7,062 nt of DNA from Candidatus Sulfopaludibacter sp. SbA3 (GCA_945865705.1 CAMBEY010000150.1:1-7062); one strand, 5' to 3'; positions 1-6,194 are shown, numbered from the stretch's first letter. Numbers and translations: made by a program. The notes: generated by a model not told the origin, from the letters alone.

Positions 1-1
1 G

Positions 2-136
2 GGGCACGTTCACATTTGCAATGGGCATCGCGAAAATGTTCTGGATGCCGTATTGCGGGCGACCGGAGAGCGCGGTTCGGATGCGCACACAGGTACCGTG
101 ATCGATTCGGCACGGGTTGCATCTAATATTTCATGA
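2..136 (+). CDS. Partial C-terminus of a possible amino-acid kinase (ArgB/ProB-like)
   Basis: An open frame enters from the left edge and stops with TGA at 134-136, giving 44 residues. The segment HICNGHRENVL followed about 18 residues later by GTVI resembles the end of the amino-acid kinase fold, where acetylglutamate kinases and glutamate 5-kinases have a 'V-H/I-I-x-N/D-G-R' strand, a helix, and a terminal G-T-x-I/F strand. The spacing is a few residues longer than usual. The next gene, 91 bp downstream on the same strand, looks like a short-form N-acetylglutamate synthase, and this favours ArgB (phosphorylation of N-acetylglutamate in arginine synthesis). This is inference from a short tail. 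The minus strand is also partly open here but gives no product I recognise. Confidence 0.4.
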   Translation, partial: GHVHICNGHRENVLDAVLRATGERGSDAHTGTVIDSARVASNIS

Positions 137-213
137 GGAATTCATTTTCAGTTGCCGCATCTTTAATCGAGAAAGACTAGTTGAGTGTTCGTAGGCTCCC
201 GGACGGAGCAGGC

Positions 214-219
214 AGGAGG
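214..219 (+). promoter_or_regulatory. Ribosome binding site of the acetyltransferase
   Basis: AGGAGG lies 8 nt before the ATG at 228, a strong Shine-Dalgarno match at ideal spacing. It supports 228 over the in-frame ATG at 270, which has GGAGG at 254-258 but 11 nt away. Confidence 0.75.
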
Positions 220-227
220 CACTATCG

Positions 228-845
228 ATGAGAAACCACCCCGGACACGCCGTGGAGGTCGATGAAATCATGGCACACGAGGCCGACCACGGATTGATCC
301 GCCAGGCGACCCTGAGCGACATACCCGCCATGCTGCAACTGGTCAACGACTATGCGGCGAATGAAGTGATGCTGCCGCGCACCGAGGTGGAGCTGTGCGA
401 GCGTGTGCGGGACTTTGTTGTCGCTGTGGATAAGGATGGCGATCTGCTCGGCTGCGGCGCGTTGCAGTTTTATACGCCGCGCATGGCCGAGCTGCGCTCG
501 CTCGCCGTGGCTCCCTCCAGCACACGCAGCGGCCTTGGCCTGCGCATCTGCGCCGAGCTAATGCAACAGGCGCGCGAGGTGGGCGTCGAAGTGGTCTTCG
601 CGTTTACTTACGTCCCGAAGTTTTTCGAGAAGGCCGGATTCCAGTTGATCGACCGCGCCGCTCTGCCGCTGAAGGCCTGGCGCGACTGCCTGCGATGCCC
701 CAAGTTCCACGCCTGCGACGAAATCGCCATGGCGGCGTTCCTCGCTCCCGGCGCCGAAGCGCACCTGGCCGCCGAGCCGCCTTCAGAACCCAACGTAGAA
801 GGCCCGCTGGTAATGCCCACCATGGGCAAACCCCGCGTCATGTAG
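228..845 (+). CDS. GNAT acetyltransferase, short ArgA-like N-acetylglutamate synthase type
   Basis: This is a 205-residue GNAT-fold protein, probably cytoplasmic. The fold starts near residue 23 (IRQATLSDIPAMLQLV). The acetyl-CoA region is residues 88-108, with strand ELRSLAV and the pyrophosphate loop R100-S-G-L-G. Residues 126-138 give the typical 'Y-V-P-x-F-F-E-K-A-G-F' segment. It continues with LPLKAWRDCLRCPKF and CDEIAM, placing cysteines at 154, 157 and 163. That Cys-rich 'CPKF..CDE.AM' tail is characteristic of stand-alone N-acetylglutamate synthases, which acetylate glutamate in the first step of arginine synthesis. Residues 1-22 and the tail after about 172 lie outside the domain. 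A possible ArgB tail lies upstream. The GNAT fold is certain; the glutamate substrate is inferred from the tail motif and the neighbour. Confidence 0.85.
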   Translation: MRNHPGHAVEVDEIMAHEADHGLIRQATLSDIPAMLQLVNDYAANEVMLPRTEVELCERVRDFVVAVDKDGDLLGCGALQFYTPRMAELRSLAVAPSSTRSGLGLRICAELMQQAREVGVEVVFAFTYVPKFFEKAGFQLIDRAALPLKAWRDCLRCPKFHACDEIAMAAFLAPGAEAHLAAEPPSEPNVEGPLVMPTMGKPRVM

Positions 846-862
846 CCGGGTTTCGCCACAGA

Positions 863-950
863 GGCACGGAGACACAGAGATTTTATGGTGGGGGCAATAC
901 ATTCAAAAGCTGTCTGCGACCTAAACTTCAACTCTCTGTGCCTCCGTGGC
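863..950. repeat. Imperfect inverted repeat (CACAGAG type) between convergent genes
   Basis: Arms at 863-880 and 933-950 are reverse complements at 16 of 18 positions, with a 52-nt loop. The left arm is followed by TTTTATGG. The arms contain a short internal repeat (CACAGAGGCACGGAGACACAGAGA, positions 857-880), so other pairing registers using 854-859 with 946-951 are possible. Intergenic sequences of this CACAGAGRCACAGAG style occur in many bacterial genomes. It fills the 110-bp gap between two converging genes, where it could end transcription from both sides. It lacks a clean U-run, so a terminator role is inference. Confidence 0.6.
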
Positions 951-955
951 GGATT

Positions 956-2365
956 TCATTCCCCCCGCACCAGTTGCTTGAAGCGGTCGCCGCGCTCGCG
1001 ATAGTCGCGGAACAGTCCAAAGCTCGGCGAGGCGGGCGAGAGCAGGCAACACTTGCCCGGCGCGGTGTGCAGCTTCGCCAACCGGACAGCCTCCTCCATC
1101 GAATCCACAAAAAAATGTTTCATGCGCGCCGCGGCGTCCGCGTCGTGATTGCAAACTGCCTTCCAGATGCGCTCGCCTGTGGGTGGAAACAGGATCACGG
1201 TTTTGACCGCGCGCCGCGCCAGCCCGGCGGCCAAGCCGGAAAAATCCAACCCGCGATCCGCTCCTCCCAACAGGATGGTGTCGACTGATCCCGCCAGCGC
1301 GTCCAGCGCCGCCACAGCCGCCTCGGGGACGGTGGCGATGGAGTCGTTATAGTAAGCGACCCCGCCGAATTCTCCCACGCGCTCGAGGCGATGCGTGAGC
1401 GGCTGAAACTCCTGCACCGCTGCGGCGATGGCCTCGGATGGCACGCCCAGCAATTTGCCCACGGCCACGGCCGCCGCCACGTTGATCCGGTTAAAACTGC
1501 CGAGCAGCGGAATGTCGCTGGTAGGAACGATCAGATCCGGCTCGCGCGACTCCGACTCGTAAGCAATCCAGTCGTTATACACAAAGCAGCGGCCTCGACT
1601 GTGCGAATCAAGCCCATGTATCGAACAGGCCATCTTCCTGGCGCGAGACTGCATGGCGATGCGCTGGGGAATTTCGTGATCTGCATCGTAGACCAGGAAA
1701 TCCCTCTCGGTTTGAAAACGGGTGATGTTTTCCTTGGCGGCAACGTATTCATCGAAGCTTGTGTAGTAGTCGAGATGTTCGGGGACAATGTTCAGCAGCA
1801 CCGCGATGTGGGGGCTTTGGCGCAGGCCTTCCAGTTGATGGCTCGACAGTTCGTATACCACAATCGCGTCCTTGCGGTCGCGCAACGAAGGCAACACGTC
1901 CAGCGCGGGCTTGCCAATATTGCCGATCAGCGCTGTGTCCGGAAACTGCTTGCGCAGGACAGCAGCGATGAGCGAAGCCGTGGTGCTCTTGCCTTTAGTT
2001 CCGGTGATGCCCACGATCATGCCGGGGAAATTCGCAAAGAAGATGGCCGTGGGCGAGGTGATGATTTTACCAAGCCGCACTGCTTCCTGATACTGCGGCA
2101 GGATCACGGGTATGCCTGGGGATTTGACGATCACGTCGTATTGCCTGATGGATTCGAGATAGTCCGGCCCGATATGCCTGACCAGCGCGGAGTCGCGTTC
2201 CAGCAGTGCCCTGGTCTCCGAACTGAGATGATCCCAATCATGCTGATCGGCTACGGCCAGCGTGTTCCCTGGCAAGGTTTCGCGAAGCAGCCCAAGGGCG
2301 CTGCGGCCCTCCAGTCCGAGACCCAGCACCAAAACCGACTTGCCGGTAAGTTGTTCTATTTTCAT
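956..2365 (-). CDS. murD: MurD, UDP-N-acetylmuramoyl-L-alanine--glutamate ligase (variant type)
   Basis: This cytoplasmic ATP-dependent ligase adds glutamate to UDP-MurNAc-L-Ala in peptidoglycan precursor synthesis. At 469 residues it has normal MurD length and all three Mur-ligase domains. There is an N-terminal Rossmann-like substrate domain (VLVLGLGLEGRSAL, residues 11-24), a central ATPase with P-loop GTKGKST at 122-128, E172-L-S-S-H-Q-L, NIVPEHLD with His197, and Lys211 at the expected carbamylated-lysine position. A C-terminal domain carries HRLERV (325-330). Near the glutamate site it reads NDSIAT (340-345) and GGADRGLDF (367-375), where E. coli has NDSKAT and GGDGKSADF. The end reads LLSPASPSFGLFRDYRERG. 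These changes fit a MurD subtype, possibly L-Glu-adding MurD2. It stands alone here, with no other division or cell-wall cluster genes visible. The start lacks a strong Shine-Dalgarno, but the N-terminus aligns well with the family. Confidence 0.95.
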   Translation of the reverse strand: MKIEQLTGKSVLVLGLGLEGRSALGLLRETLPGNTLAVADQHDWDHLSSETRALLERDSALVRHIGPDYLESIRQYDVIVKSPGIPVILPQYQEAVRLGKIITSPTAIFFANFPGMIVGITGTKGKSTTASLIAAVLRKQFPDTALIGNIGKPALDVLPSLRDRKDAIVVYELSSHQLEGLRQSPHIAVLLNIVPEHLDYYTSFDEYVAAKENITRFQTERDFLVYDADHEIPQRIAMQSRARKMACSIHGLDSHSRGRCFVYNDWIAYESESREPDLIVPTSDIPLLGSFNRINVAAAVAVGKLLGVPSEAIAAAVQEFQPLTHRLERVGEFGGVAYYNDSIATVPEAAVAALDALAGSVDTILLGGADRGLDFSGLAAGLARRAVKTVILFPPTGERIWKAVCNHDADAAARMKHFFVDSMEEAVRLAKLHTAPGKCCLLSPASPSFGLFRDYRERGDRFKQLVRGE

Positions 2366-2416
2366 GGCTAGTCCAGCGAACCTTACACGGCGCTTTCAGT
2401 CTGGGCCGTAGAACTG

Positions 2417-2422
2417 TATAAT
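2417..2422 (+). promoter_or_regulatory. Candidate -10 box of the small membrane protein gene
   Basis: A perfect TATAAT sits in the 103-bp divergent gap and would start transcription about 40 nt before the ATG at 2469. The -35 region is poor: CTTTCA at 2393-2398, 18 nt upstream. The surrounding AT-rich stretch could also serve murD on the other strand. Confidence 0.4.
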
Positions 2423-2468
2423 AATCTACCGCTAAAGGATTTACTTGGCTGGGAGGAAAGAAATAGCA

Positions 2469-2942
2469 ATGGGAAGTATGCAATCAAAGTTTTGCCAGGA
2501 TCGAAATGGCGTAAAATGGGTTCTTTTGGAGGGCATGATCACGCGCAAGACTCCTCAGGATGATCCCACCGGCGGCAAGAACCTGCCGGTAACGCGTGTA
2601 TCGTCGGTCGAGAAGACCTCCATCAAACGCGTGAATCGCTCTCCGCTAGCTTGGCCCGCCATCTACGCCGCGTGCGTATTCTTGGCTCTAACGGCTTGGA
2701 TTTTCTCCACGGATCTGCCTGTTTTTGTCGCCGCGCCCACTCTGCTTATCGGCGTTTGGATTCTGTTCTGGGGGCTGTCTCGTGTGAAGGGCCGGGAGGA
2801 GTTGCTGGACGCCTATCAGCTCATCACCAACGGACAGAAGCTCAGCGATTGGCTCATCGTTGGTTCGCATGAAGAAGTTCTCGGATTCATTGATGGCATC
2901 CAGAACGACATGGGTGGAGCCAAAAGCGCACCGGCTAAATAG
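2469..2942 (+). CDS. Small membrane protein with two predicted helices, unknown function
   Basis: I do not recognise this 157-residue protein. Residues 1-58 are polar and basic. Two hydrophobic segments follow at about 60-79 and 84-103, separated by a short S-T-D-L-P turn, so a helical hairpin in the inner membrane is likely. The C-terminal 50 residues are soluble and mildly acidic (GREELLDAYQLITNGQKL, then HEEVLGFIDGIQNDMGG). ATG 2469 is chosen because GGGAGGAAAG at 2451-2460 lies just upstream; a TTG at 2445 would put the Shine-Dalgarno inside the gene. It diverges from murD and converges on the nucleotidyltransferase gene. There is no signal peptide or catalytic motif. Codon use resembles the neighbours, so I think it is a real gene. 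Confidence 0.75.
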   Translation: MGSMQSKFCQDRNGVKWVLLEGMITRKTPQDDPTGGKNLPVTRVSSVEKTSIKRVNRSPLAWPAIYAACVFLALTAWIFSTDLPVFVAAPTLLIGVWILFWGLSRVKGREELLDAYQLITNGQKLSDWLIVGSHEEVLGFIDGIQNDMGGAKSAPAK

Positions 2943-2984
2943 AGCATCCGCTGTTGACCAATGCTAACGCCGAAGTCGCCACCC

Positions 2985-3010
2985 CTTTGGCTTAGCTCTT
3001 TGGCTTAGCT
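2985..3010. repeat. Exact 13-bp tandem duplication at a gene end
   Basis: CTTTGGCTTAGCT occurs twice back to back (2985-2997 and 2998-3010). The right copy contains the stop codon of the minus-strand nucleotidyltransferase gene (3005-3007), so the left copy lies entirely after that stop and does not change the protein. Confidence 0.9.
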
Positions 3011-3733
3011 CATTTTTCCGAGCTTGTCCACGGCCTGCGCCAGTCTTGTAATCTGCTCCAGGTAAGCTGAGAACAACGAGTGGACCGACTCGCCCACGAT
3101 CTGCTGCGTCCCCTCGCGCACGGCCAGTAGGGTTTCATACGGCAGTGGATTCAAGCCGAATCGCGCGGTCGCCGCCTTCAGTATTTCCCGCTTCTGAGTC
3201 CCCACGGTTTCGCCATAAAGAATCAACGCGTGCCGCGTAAGCGTGGCAAACGAGGACGCGGAACGCGCCATCATCCGCACAACCTCATCCTCATTTCCCA
3301 GCGTAGTCAGGTACCGAGACCGCATGCGCAGCAGCATGGTGCGCAGTTCATGCTCCACCTGGCGACGATGGTGCTGCGGGTTGATCGCGATTGCCGCAAA
3401 CATATCCTTGCCGTGCAGCAGCCTGCGGCTGTGGCTGATGTCCTCGAATTCGATGGGAAAAGCATCGGCGGCATTCTGCGCTTCTTCGAGCGAGAGAATC
3501 AGCGGGGTTGTCTGCTTCTGCGCGTTCCACCACTCGACCGCCTTGCCGACTCTCCGCAACTCGGCAACACCCACCACACGCAGCACGCACAACACATTCA
3601 GGTCGGAGAACTCTGGTTGATAATCGCCACTGGCCGCCGAGCCGTAAAGAACCACGCTCACCAAGTCGTCATCAAGGGAGTCATGCAGCCGTTTAACAAG
3701 CTCATCGAGCAACTGATCCACATGCGTACTCAT
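3005..3733 (-). CDS. Nucleotidyltransferase-fold protein with altered metal motif
   Basis: The 242-residue product has a DNA polymerase beta-type nucleotidyltransferase domain at the N-terminus. VVLYGSAASGDYQPEFSDLN (residues 27-46) matches the family signature G-S-x(n)-S-D-x-D, with Gly31-Ser32 and Asp44 present, but the second aspartate is Asn46. A possible third acidic position lies in PIEFEDI (93-99). Residues 120-242 look all-helical, like the C-terminal domains of kanamycin/aminoglycoside-type or MNT-type proteins. GGGAGG at 3740-3745 precedes the ATG with good spacing. No HEPN-type partner gene is adjacent, so a toxin-antitoxin pair is not supported. Without the second aspartate it may be inactive or use a modified site. 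Substrate unknown. Confidence 0.8.
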   Translation of the reverse strand: MSTHVDQLLDELVKRLHDSLDDDLVSVVLYGSAASGDYQPEFSDLNVLCVLRVVGVAELRRVGKAVEWWNAQKQTTPLILSLEEAQNAADAFPIEFEDISHSRRLLHGKDMFAAIAINPQHHRRQVEHELRTMLLRMRSRYLTTLGNEDEVVRMMARSASSFATLTRHALILYGETVGTQKREILKAATARFGLNPLPYETLLAVREGTQQIVGESVHSLFSAYLEQITRLAQAVDKLGKMS

Positions 3734-3771
3734 TTTCTACCTCCCGAGGACCGGACACAGTTGGGACTAAA

Positions 3772-3791
3772 CCATCCACATAGTTGGATGG
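3772..3791. promoter_or_regulatory. Perfect 7-bp hairpin upstream of the nucleotidyltransferase gene
   Basis: CCATCCA (3772-3778) and TGGATGG (3785-3791) pair perfectly around a 6-nt loop, 38 bp before the start codon on the minus strand. The size suits an operator half-site pair or a leader hairpin. Function is not shown. Confidence 0.35.
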
Positions 3792-3809
3792 ATCTACAGA
3801 AATAGACAA

Positions 3810-3847
3810 GGCGCAACTGCGGCAAAGGATGATGCCTCAATTGCGCC
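3810..3847 (-). terminator. Stem-loop between the two minus-strand genes, possible terminator
   Basis: GGCGCAA (3810-3816) pairs with TTGCGCC (3841-3847). After a symmetric 4x4 internal loop, GGCA (3821-3824) pairs with TGCC (3833-3836) around an 8-nt loop. On the minus strand it lies about 60 nt after the secreted-protein gene and is followed by TTGTCTATTTCTG, which is only moderately U-rich. It most likely separates transcription of the two genes. Confidence 0.45.
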
Positions 3848-3883
3848 AATGTAATTAAGAGTTGTGAAACGTGCCACTCACAG

Positions 3884-3909
3884 CCGGAGCAAATCACCGG
3901 TGCAAATCA
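3884..3909. repeat. 13-bp tandem repeat across the stop of the secreted-protein gene
   Basis: CCGGAGCAAATCA (3884-3896) and CCGGTGCAAATCA (3897-3909) are adjacent and differ at one base. The stop codon of the minus-strand gene (TGA, 3907-3909) is at the edge of the right copy, so almost all of the repeat is downstream of the coding region. Confidence 0.85.
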
Positions 3910-4869
3910 GAGGACCAGCGGAGCAGCCAGCGCGAATTCAAGCCGCGATTCGGCTGGCACCTGAACCTTCTCGCCATTGGTCAGCACTTGTATCGCGGTG
4001 CCTGCACCCGCACCAGCGGCAGCACCTTGCGCCGCGCCTTTGCCGCCTCCGGCAATCACGCCGATGACAGCGCCGAGCGCTGCCAGCCCGCCAATGCGCT
4101 TGGCCGATTGCGTGCCACGCGATGCGCCCACCTCGTAAACTTCACCCGTCGTAATCTCATGCTTGCGGCCGTTGATGGTGATGTCGAACAACACCAGAGC
4201 CAGTTCAGCGCGGCCAGAGATCTTGCCGGCTTCCTCCACAGAAACCAGCTTGGTTGTAACGTCGGCACCACGCGAGGCGATGGTCCGGCCGTTCACTATC
4301 AGCGGCTCATCCAAGCTGGCGCGAAACAATTCGCCGGATTGATGCACAGAAGAGTCCACGGTGTCGATCATGCGGACCACTAGCGAAGCTCCCGCTGGTA
4401 CCGTAACGCCCATGCTGCCGGGGCTGGCAGATGCCGTAGTAGTTGACGGGGGCGCTGATGTACGCGTCGAAAGTCCACCGGTGGTCGTGCTTGCCACCGG
4501 AGCAGGGCTACTGGTTGGTGCGGGAGTACTCGGCGGAACAGTCGATGGAACGGGGGCTGGAATCGCGGCGCGGCCTGATGAGTACGTGGGCGGTTGCGGC
4601 GATGGTGCTGGCGCGCTCATTGCGGCCACGGGCTCACCCCCAGGCACCATCGTCAAGCTGTGTACGTCGGCCAGCGCATAGCGCTGGTATTGACCATTCA
4701 CCTGCATGGTGATGCCAGTGGGGTCGCCTCCTTGAAACTTGCCGGTGATCGTCAGCCCGTTCTTCAGTATCAGGACATCGGCGCTCGCAGGCGCGGCGGT
4801 GATCGACGCAGCCACTAACCCAACGGCACAAATCACTAGATTGCGGATGTTCATCTTGCGTATGTTCAT
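3907..4869 (-). CDS. Secreted glycine-zipper protein with proline-rich linker, unknown function
   Basis: The 320-residue product has a signal peptide: basic start, hydrophobic core 11-25, and likely cleavage after APASA at 30. Residues 31-75 form a small beta domain (DVLILKNGLTITGKF through YALADVHSLTMV). A low-complexity Pro/Ser/Thr/Ala linker spans about 80-150. The C-terminal domain starts VPAGASLVVR (157-166), a pattern seen in acidobacterial proteins and loosely in TrbI/VirB10-like beta domains. It continues with SGELFRASLDEPLIVNGR and RGADVTTKL. Residues 259-292 are a glycine zipper (GGLAALGAVIGVIAGGGKGA and onwards) that could insert in or pack against a membrane. GGAGG at 4878-4882, 8 nt from the ATG at 4869, decides the start over the second Met at 4854. 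It is probably an envelope or periplasmic structural protein; the exact role is unknown. Confidence 0.8.
   Translation of the reverse strand: MNIRKMNIRNLVICAVGLVAASITAAPASADVLILKNGLTITGKFQGGDPTGITMQVNGQYQRYALADVHSLTMVPGGEPVAAMSAPAPSPQPPTYSSGRAAIPAPVPSTVPPSTPAPTSSPAPVASTTTGGLSTRTSAPPSTTTASASPGSMGVTVPAGASLVVRMIDTVDSSVHQSGELFRASLDEPLIVNGRTIASRGADVTTKLVSVEEAGKISGRAELALVLFDITINGRKHEITTGEVYEVGASRGTQSAKRIGGLAALGAVIGVIAGGGKGAAQGAAAGAGAGTAIQVLTNGEKVQVPAESRLEFALAAPLVL
4840..4869 (-). repeat. 15-bp duplication of the start-codon region
   Basis: The first ten codons of the secreted-protein gene are two 15-bp units, 13 of 15 bases identical (4869-4855 and 4854-4840), giving MNIRK-MNIRN and two in-frame ATGs. 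Only the outer ATG has a well-spaced ribosome binding site. Confidence 0.8.
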
Positions 4870-5259
4870 TGAAGCTTCCTCCCCTGTATTCGTCTTGCCC
4901 TGCTAATCAGCGCATGCTGCCGGTCCGGGGAGCCGGCTGAGCCAGAATCATCCATCGCTACCATCGGCAAGCTCTGCGGTACGGACGGCAGGCAAAAGTT
5001 ACGACCAAGCTTTGCTGATCCACTCTAAGCTTTATGATGCGCCGGGCCACGGGGACGGTCAAGATGTTTCGCCCTCCCTCTGGCATCCTGGACCTCCGCG
5101 CTCAATGCAGAAGCTGGCCCGCAATGTTCCTTCTCAGTGACACCGAATGAACGAAAGAGTTTGACAGTGTTTTTAGCCTTCTGATAGCGTTGGCATGGAC
5201 TATCTTCCTGGCCGCTCGCGGGCGTGCCGGTATCTATAGCTAGATGGGCGAGGTGGAGA
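4870..5259. other. 390-bp divergent intergenic region
   Basis: No coding frame is convincing here. It must carry promoters for both flanking exported-protein genes. Visible elements are the minus-strand ribosome binding site at 4878-4884 and a short hairpin with stem GCCGG/CCGGC (4919-4923 with 4933-4937) in the likely minus-strand leader. Two AAGCTTT copies lie near 5008 and 5027. A TTGACA at 5161 and a short inverted repeat ATCTA-TAGC-TAGAT (5232-5245) lie just before the plus-strand gene. Confidence 0.6.
5161..5188 (+). promoter_or_regulatory. Candidate promoter of the exported two-half protein
   Basis: A perfect TTGACA (5161-5166) is followed 16 nt later by GATAGC (5183-5188), which matches TATAAT at only three positions. 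It lies about 70 nt before the start codon. The -35 is good and the -10 weak. Confidence 0.4.
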
Positions 5260-6132
5260 ATGCGGCAGAAAAATCAGGGTCGGAGTTTGCTTCAGATCGC
5301 GCTGGCGACAGGGATGCTTCTGGCGGCGCCATCGCTGCACGCACAGCGCGCGCCGATGGACACGGACCTGTACTGCGCAGGCTTCTTCACCACTCGCGCC
5401 GTCGAGTCTGGCCTAGCCGTCAAAAGCGGTGAGGATGGCGGGTTCAAGTATGAATTCATCGCCGGCGATTACCTCTACCTCAGTCGGGGACAGAACACCG
5501 TCGTCAATACTGGCGGGCAGTACATGATCCTTCGACCCAGCGTGGACATCAACCGCAAGGAGTCCTTCCCCGGCCAGCAACTGATGGTGCATGGCATGGG
5601 CACACTCTACTCTGAAATCGGTCGCATTGAGGTCAAGGTCGTCAGTGGGGCGCACGCCACCGCTCAGGTGCTGCGGTCCTGCGAACCCATCGAGCCCGGC
5701 GACATTGCCATCCCGTTGAACGCGCGCACAGCCCCAGCCTACAAGGCGCAACGCATCACTTCGCGATTCGCCGAGCCTTCCGGAAAGGCCACTGGCGTGA
5801 TCGCCACGGCCAAGGAATTCGCCCGCGTAGGCGGCGAAGGCAGTATCGTTTACCTCAACATCGGCAGCGGTCAGGGACTCCAGCCGGGCAGCTACCTGCG
5901 CATCCGCCGCCCCTTCAGCACAGACGCCGATGCCTTCAGCGTGGACTCCCGCGAGTATAAGAACCCCGACGGCACAGTCCAACGCCCGATGCTCAAATCC
6001 GAGCTAGCCGCCATGCCCAGCGAAGTCCTCGGAGAGGTGATGGTCCTGTCCACCGAGGAGACCTCCGCTACCGGCATCATCACCTACAGCCGAGTGGAAG
6101 TGATCGTAGGCGACAGCGTCGAGCTCGAGTAA
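5260..6132 (+). CDS. Exported protein with two similar halves, FlgT-C-like C-terminus
   Basis: The 290-residue product has a signal peptide (hydrophobic 10-23, likely cleavage after SLHA at 28). The mature part shows two comparable halves. Residues 69-151 run GDYLYLSRG, GGQYMILRP, a spacer, LYSEIGRIEVKVV, and IEPGDIAIPL. Residues 194-289 run GSIVYLNIGSGQGLQPGSYL, RIRRPFS, a spacer, EVLGEVMVLSTEETSATGII, and VIVGDSVEL. The second half resembles the C-terminal domain of FlgT-like and related envelope proteins ('IVYLNxGxxQGLxxGxxxxIxR ... GEVxVxxxxxxxAxxxI ... GDxV'). Two cysteines (39, 141) could form a disulfide in the envelope. ATG 5260 is preferred, with GAGG at 5250-5253; the upstream GTG at 5224 would add residues before the signal peptide. 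No flagellar genes are nearby, so an envelope role is more likely than a flagellar one. Confidence 0.8.
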   Translation: MRQKNQGRSLLQIALATGMLLAAPSLHAQRAPMDTDLYCAGFFTTRAVESGLAVKSGEDGGFKYEFIAGDYLYLSRGQNTVVNTGGQYMILRPSVDINRKESFPGQQLMVHGMGTLYSEIGRIEVKVVSGAHATAQVLRSCEPIEPGDIAIPLNARTAPAYKAQRITSRFAEPSGKATGVIATAKEFARVGGEGSIVYLNIGSGQGLQPGSYLRIRRPFSTDADAFSVDSREYKNPDGTVQRPMLKSELAAMPSEVLGEVMVLSTEETSATGIITYSRVEVIVGDSVELE

Positions 6133-6158
6133 TTCACCGACTCGACTGCGATCCAATC

Positions 6159-6180
6159 GGCGGAAATCCGCCCGCTATTT
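6159..6180 (+). terminator. Weak terminator-like hairpin after the exported-protein gene
   Basis: GGCGG (6159-6163) pairs with CCGCC (6168-6172) around AAAT, followed by CGCTATTT. It starts 26 nt after the stop codon. The stem is short and the U-run poor. Confidence 0.35.
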
Positions 6181-6194
6181 CCGTGTCCTGCCGC

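Noticed and set aside
695..1288. Plus-strand open frame spanning the end of the GNAT gene, the intergenic repeat and the end of murD
   Set aside because: It crosses two well-supported genes and the inverted repeat, and its translation is Arg-rich low-quality sequence.
1391..2371. Long plus-strand open frame (326 codons) opposite murD
   Set aside because: It is fully antisense to a clear MurD, has no recognisable motifs and an unlikely composition. GC-rich coding sequence often leaves the opposite strand open.
3005..3733. MNT/HEPN toxin-antitoxin pair
   Set aside because: The product has a nucleotidyltransferase signature, but neither neighbour shows a HEPN R-x4-6-H motif, and the protein is longer than typical MNT antitoxins.
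3230..3805. Plus-strand open frame opposite the nucleotidyltransferase gene
   Set aside because: It overlaps a gene with a clear family signature and ribosome binding site, and its translation is rich in His/Arg/Gln with no domain.
3864..3915. Sequence resembling the 3' end of a tRNA (GGTGCAAATC ... CCA)
   Set aside because: No acceptor, anticodon or T-stem pairing can be drawn. The resemblance comes from the 13-bp tandem repeat at 3884-3909.
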